A stretch of DNA of 64,000 nucleotides from Batrachochytrium dendrobatidis JAM81 (lineage: Eukaryota; Chytridiomycota; Chytridiomycetes; Rhizophydiales), in assembly GCF_000203795.2 (NCBI RefSeq), contig NW_006281100.1:1571099-1635098 (forward strand), in the 5' to 3' direction. Position 1 is the first letter of the stretch. Every line of letters begins with the position of its first letter. Positions 60,175 through 64,000 of the stretch are shown here, piece after piece. The notes under the pieces were generated by a model. That model worked only from the letters and a program-made list of their open reading frames with translations, searched no databases and was not told the origin of the DNA. Position numbers and translations under genes: made by a program.

Positions 60175-60555
60175 TATAAAAATGACGAGTCTGCAAAGTC
60201 CAATCGACTTGGTTTAAATAATTGAAAAGTACTTTTTATTGATGAATCTCGTATATCAATCATGCTACATTGAATCAGGACATGATTGACTGGTAATCTT
60301 GCAAATCAATGATTGCACTGTTCTTGTTATACATCTTGCAGTGAAACCAAGAATCATGCAGGAATACGACGTGCTCCCGATGATTTTGAAGGCACAGGTC
60401 TATTCATGCTGTCTGAAACTGCAGACCCAAGTATTCCTTTTTTGGAAAAGTTGTTTGGAGATGGATTGAGGTACTGCTTAACAGCCTGGTTCAGATTGAA
60501 TAAAACGACCGATTTGCAATACACCATGATGTTAGTATTGCACATGAAATCCTAG
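60175..60555. promoter_or_regulatory. Region between GPN2 and calaxin genes
   Basis: Holds the GPN2 promoter and the calaxin 3' UTR. A plus-strand open stretch runs from about 60309 to 60555, but nothing in it matches a family and its end lies next to the calaxin stop codon, so it is not called. Confidence 0.35.
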
Positions 60556-61612
60556 CTAGTCATATTCATCTACCTTGGCATCTGGAAGACAGTGTCCAAA
60601 TGCTTCCATCAGCAGAGTTTCTTTTGCAATGGCACCAGCCCAATCTGCCTCGCTTACACGACCGTCTCTGTCCTCATCTAGCTTCTTTAGTACCAAATCA
60701 ACAAGATCTTTGACTCCGTCTTCGTCCTCTTCTACTGCACCTTTGACAAGACAGTTTTTAAGCATCTGAAACATTTCTTCTTTGGATATATATCTGTCGC
60801 CATTGAGATCATAAACCCGAAAACAGACTAATTAAAACACAGTATTTGTTAATAGTGGAATAGACATTGTTTGTATCTAGCTTGTGTTTCTTTTTAAACT
60901 CGAGCGTGCATCACTTGTTGGCATCCAATCATACAATGGCTACCAGTACTACAGTGTGTTAGACTCAATCTGTACTTACATTTAAGCCTCTCCTCGTAAC
61001 GACCATTGAGGAAAACAGACATTCCCTTTATGTATTCATCAAAACTAATATAGTTATCAGCATCTTGATCAAAACATCGAAAAACTGATTTCATGGTGTT
61101 AATTCGAATCGTGTATAAAAGGGGTTGATTTCTGTACGTGGCCATCCAAAGCAATACTAGAATATCATACCTCTGTCCATAATGAGCGAGTCGTCTACAC
61201 CAAAAGTGTCTGCAAGCATATCACGGAATCTTGAGCGATCTATCTTGTCACTAGTCTGCGCGGTAAGCGTGAAACTTCGCCCAAGAATATCAATTTCTGC
61301 GCGACTAACTATAAAACATGAAAAGTATGAGCATGTTTTCTAGTGCAAAACCCATACAGGGTATTTGACGATCAAGATGATGTAGACTGATTTTTAAGCA
61401 TATCTCGAAAGACGGATTGGATAGGTGCCATGACGATGCTATTCCAACCCTATTTGACACCATTTTACTGACGTCCTTGATACTAAATTTAAATTCGTAC
61501 CACAGGTCTTGGCAAGCATTTATCAAGAGATTTCCAAATAAAAACAGGATTAAAACAGCTTACAGTTTGTTGTTTTTAGCAAATCTTCCATCGAGGTTCG
61601 AGTAGCTGCCAT
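60556..61612 (-). CDS. CLXN: Calaxin (EF-hand regulator of flagellar outer-arm dynein)
   Basis: Minus-strand exons 61612..61564, 61308..61171, 61084..60980 and 60827..60556 give 187 aa (human 211). Calaxin is a neuronal-calcium-sensor-like protein that binds outer-arm dynein and tunes the flagellar waveform in response to calcium. Seen: [41 protein letters not shown], then EF loops [24 protein letters not shown] and [12 protein letters not shown], and the family's end [15 protein letters not shown]. The junctions were chosen where both phase and family alignment agree. Like NME7 it points to motile zoospores. Confidence 0.9.
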
Positions 61613-62369
61613 TGTAGATTGCTGTAAAAGTGGATTGGTGGTGGACTCGAGCACTTTATTAATATTGGAAACGTTTTAACAAATCGAGGCAAAGCTTTTT
61701 GCTAGTCATAACAATTGTATCATTACACGTGTTGAATAAGCTTTCTGTTCAGAATTGTTGATTGGGTCAAGCGTAATATAAGAGTGTTGGACACAATGCA
61801 CTGGTTTATTTGAATCCGATTTGGCTATAGATGCATCACTAAATCCATTATATTTATAATACCATATCAAGTGATATTTATTTTTAATGCTCGCTCAAGA
61901 TAAAGTATCTGTGTTGAAAGCTGAAACATTCCAGAGCCCAAAACCAAATCTATTGTTTGCACCCAATTTTGATTGAATAATTAGTGTAGCTGGTATGTAC
62001 TAAACATCAATCAATTTGACAAAAATACGGCGTTTGGATGATTTCTTTTCAAAACGAGTTTCTATATAGTCTGTTAGTTTGTAAATCGATATCATCTGCC
62101 TGCACAACACTGCATGATGGCAAGCGATGCAACTTGACCACACCAACGCGTTTTCACGTGTTTTATCGGGAAATAACAGTGGCCAATGGAAATACGGAGA
62201 ATTTTAAAAACACTGTAATGGCAGTCCAAGATTTTAATGAATCAAATCAGGTGATATAGTTTAACCACGTGACAAATAGCAACTTTCAAGTTTGAGGCTC
62301 GACTTGAGCTGAAAGAAAAACTGCGGTTTTTGTTTCTTACCTTTTTGCAAACTACTTACAGAGGCAACG
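61613..62369. promoter_or_regulatory. Divergent intergenic region between calaxin and RPS11
   Basis: About 760 bp carrying both promoters. A 73-aa plus-strand frame at 62038-62259 has no recognisable content. No repeat seen. Confidence 0.4.
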
Positions 62370-63327
62370 ATGGCTGAACAGGTATTGTCTTTGGATTGTC
62401 CTGGTTGGATTTATGTACACTTTGGATTCAATTCAGTTGGTCCAGTCAGTCACTATTCAAAAGCAGTCTCATCTAAAGGACCAATCTTATTTAAAGCTCA
62501 GTCTGCTATCTCGAGTCTTTTCTTGGGCATTGATGCAAGCCAGTGCAATGCCCAGACACTCTTGGATAGGCTTGACAGTCAAGAAAGCAGGCACAGCTGA
62601 TTGTGTCTGGTTTATACTTTACATCAATCGCTTGTAGTCACTTGCTGACACTGATTTTTTAAGATGCGATCTTTACATTTGGAAAGGATTTGATTTGGAA
62701 CAATCTGGCCCAGTTGGTTGCTTTCCTTTGCATGAGACTATTTGCTACTATCTTTATACAATTCGTTGCCATTTAGCAGTGTTGGACTTTTATCAACTCA
62801 CGCCTTGATTTTTGTACATGAACGCTAGACTGAAAAAGCTTTCCAGAGCCAGGCTGGCATGTTCCACGCCAAGAAGAAGCCTATTCGTTGGTACAACGAT
62901 GTTGGTCTTGGATTCAAGACACCCACGGAAGCCATCAAGGGTCATTACATTGACAAGAAATGCCCATTCACTTCTTCCTCTGTCAGCATCCGTGGCCGTA
63001 TTCTCACAGGTGTCGTCATGTCCACCAAGATGAAGCGTACTCTTATTATCCGAAGAGAATACCTTCACTACATTAAAAAGTACAATCGTTATGAGAAACG
63101 TCACAAGAACCTTGCTGCTCACGTTTCACCTGCTTTTATCGACGTTGCAGCTGGCGATACTGTTACTGTTGGTCAATGCCGGTATGTGCTAGATCTTTGT
63201 ACCATTTTATTTTAGATTGCCGACTCATTTATTTATGTTTAGTCCTCTTTCCAAGACTGTCCGATTCAATGTTCTCAAGGTCCAAAAGAAGGTCATCAAG
63301 GGATCCAAGTCATTTGTCAAGTTCTAA
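62370..63327 (+). CDS. RPS11: 40S ribosomal protein S11 (uS17)
   Basis: Exons 62370..62381 (12 nt, MAEQ), 62847..63181 and 63243..63327 give 143 aa. Strong family blocks: [84 protein letters not shown] and the terminal FVKF. A tiny first exon followed by a long intron (465 nt) is usual for ribosomal protein genes. The N-terminus is shorter and less conserved than in yeast, where it reads SERAFQKQPHIF. A splice into the same frame a few bases away cannot be excluded. Confidence 0.94.
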
Positions 63328-64000
63328 ACGTTATGAAATATTTGGATTCGATGCAAATGAATGTCGGCCCAAATCAGGCTATTTTGCAACATAGCTAGTC
63401 TGAATATTGCTTGAGTTTACTTTATTTTGATGCATAGAATAGACATGTATAAAACAATGGATGCACTTGGTAGTTGCTTCAATCGTAGTTTAGATTAGTG
63501 TCGAATACTTGTGATGCAATACATGAATGCTAGCAGTGTATGAACATATCTAGATCTTATGAATGTAACATCAAGCTATGCACTAACTGAGATGAGTGAA
63601 ATTGAATCCACTTGACTCAACAAATGTATTTATTATTCTATACAAACGGATCATGATAAAATGTAAACGGTTTTATCCAAGCCAGTTTAATAGAAAACTA
63701 AAGATTATTGATGACCAAGTTTGAGTTTCAACAATTCCAGTCGCATTCGTATAAAATGAAACAAATATCTTGCAGTGACTTCAGCCGTCATTGACATTTT
63801 CAATTAAAGCACGACGATTATAACGTAATGCATGAAATTACTGTTTTCTTTACTTTTGACAGTTGTGCATTCAGTGATCATCAAATTCATGTATTGGTCT
63901 CGACTGTTGCCAATACATGAATCGGGTGTTCTAAAACTCGTGCATTCGCGTTCTAATCTAAAAGATTGCAGTAATGCGACCATAGATACCAGTCAACAGT
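63328..64000. other. Intergenic to window end, with a MITE end
   Basis: No gene seen after the RPS11 stop. It contains a MITE-like terminus near 63737; the rest of that element, if present, runs past the window edge. Confidence 0.4.
63737..63761 (+). repeat. MITE-like terminus near the window end
   Basis: CCAGTCGCATTCGTATAAAATGAAA matches the terminal motif of the other copies, oriented as a left end. Without the sequence beyond 64000 its length is unknown. Confidence 0.5.

Noticed and set aside
60309..60555. Plus-strand frame between GPN2 and calaxin
   Set aside because: No family features and no partner exons; it sits in the GPN2 promoter and the calaxin 3' UTR.
62038..62259. 73-aa plus-strand frame upstream of RPS11
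   Set aside because: No recognisable content, and it lies in a divergent promoter region.
62382..62846. Possible snoRNA in the long first intron of RPS11
   Set aside because: A C-box-like TTGATGC near 62530 and a CTGA near 62597 exist, but there is no good C box, no D'/C' pair and no clear terminal stem. Ribosomal protein introns often host snoRNAs, so a dedicated scan is worthwhile, but the call is not supported by eye.

Overview
The window is eukaryotic nuclear DNA from a zoosporic fungus, most likely a chytrid (Chytridiomycota). Evidence: AT-rich sequence with dense genes split by short GT-AG introns, mostly about 40-250 nt; a myosin-motor chitin synthase, an IVY1-type I-BAR protein, a KNH-type cell-wall protein and other fungal proteins; and, in the same 64 kb, two proteins typical of motile flagella (NME7 and calaxin). 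Genus and species cannot be read from the sequence alone. I assembled 31 protein genes; for most, the reading frame was carried through every splice junction. No tRNA, rRNA or CRISPR was recognised.

Layout. 0-15 kb is a cell-surface and membrane block: a Cys-rich GPI-type protein, the chitin synthase, an ABHD10-like hydrolase, a KNH-like GPI protein and a seven-TM protein. 15-24 kb holds a membrane-anchored USP30-like deubiquitinase, an IVY1-like I-BAR protein and a secreted/membrane gluzincin peptidase. 24-38.8 kb holds mitochondrial PDK, an AMPK-related kinase, a glycerate-kinase-like P-loop protein (TDA10), RAD51, an ERICH2-like acidic protein, RRP7 and the spliceosomal helicase PRP22. 39-52 kb holds NME7, MPP6, PNP oxidase, a universal stress protein, MTQ2, an APQ12-like protein, BET1, a COPS9-like peptide and PRPP synthase. 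52.6-63.3 kb holds a DIS3L2-type exonuclease, adenosylhomocysteinase, GPN2, calaxin and RPS11. These are mostly unrelated housekeeping genes. Several connect loosely: RRP7, MPP6 and RPS11 in ribosome biogenesis or function, and MTQ2 with SAH1 in the methylation cycle.

The most interesting non-genic signal is a family of MITE-like elements whose ends share the core GTATTCACGTAAAATGAAAC. Copies fill three successive intergenic gaps at 41-44.6 kb, so that MPP6 lies between two roughly 97% identical inverted copies. Two more bracket exon 1 of the PRPP synthase gene, one in its first intron and one abutting its start codon. One copy carries what looks like a captured coding fragment. Other oddities are two inferred GC-AG introns, a motor domain with degenerate nucleotide-binding motifs, very small first exons, and strong stem-loops next to coding sequences.
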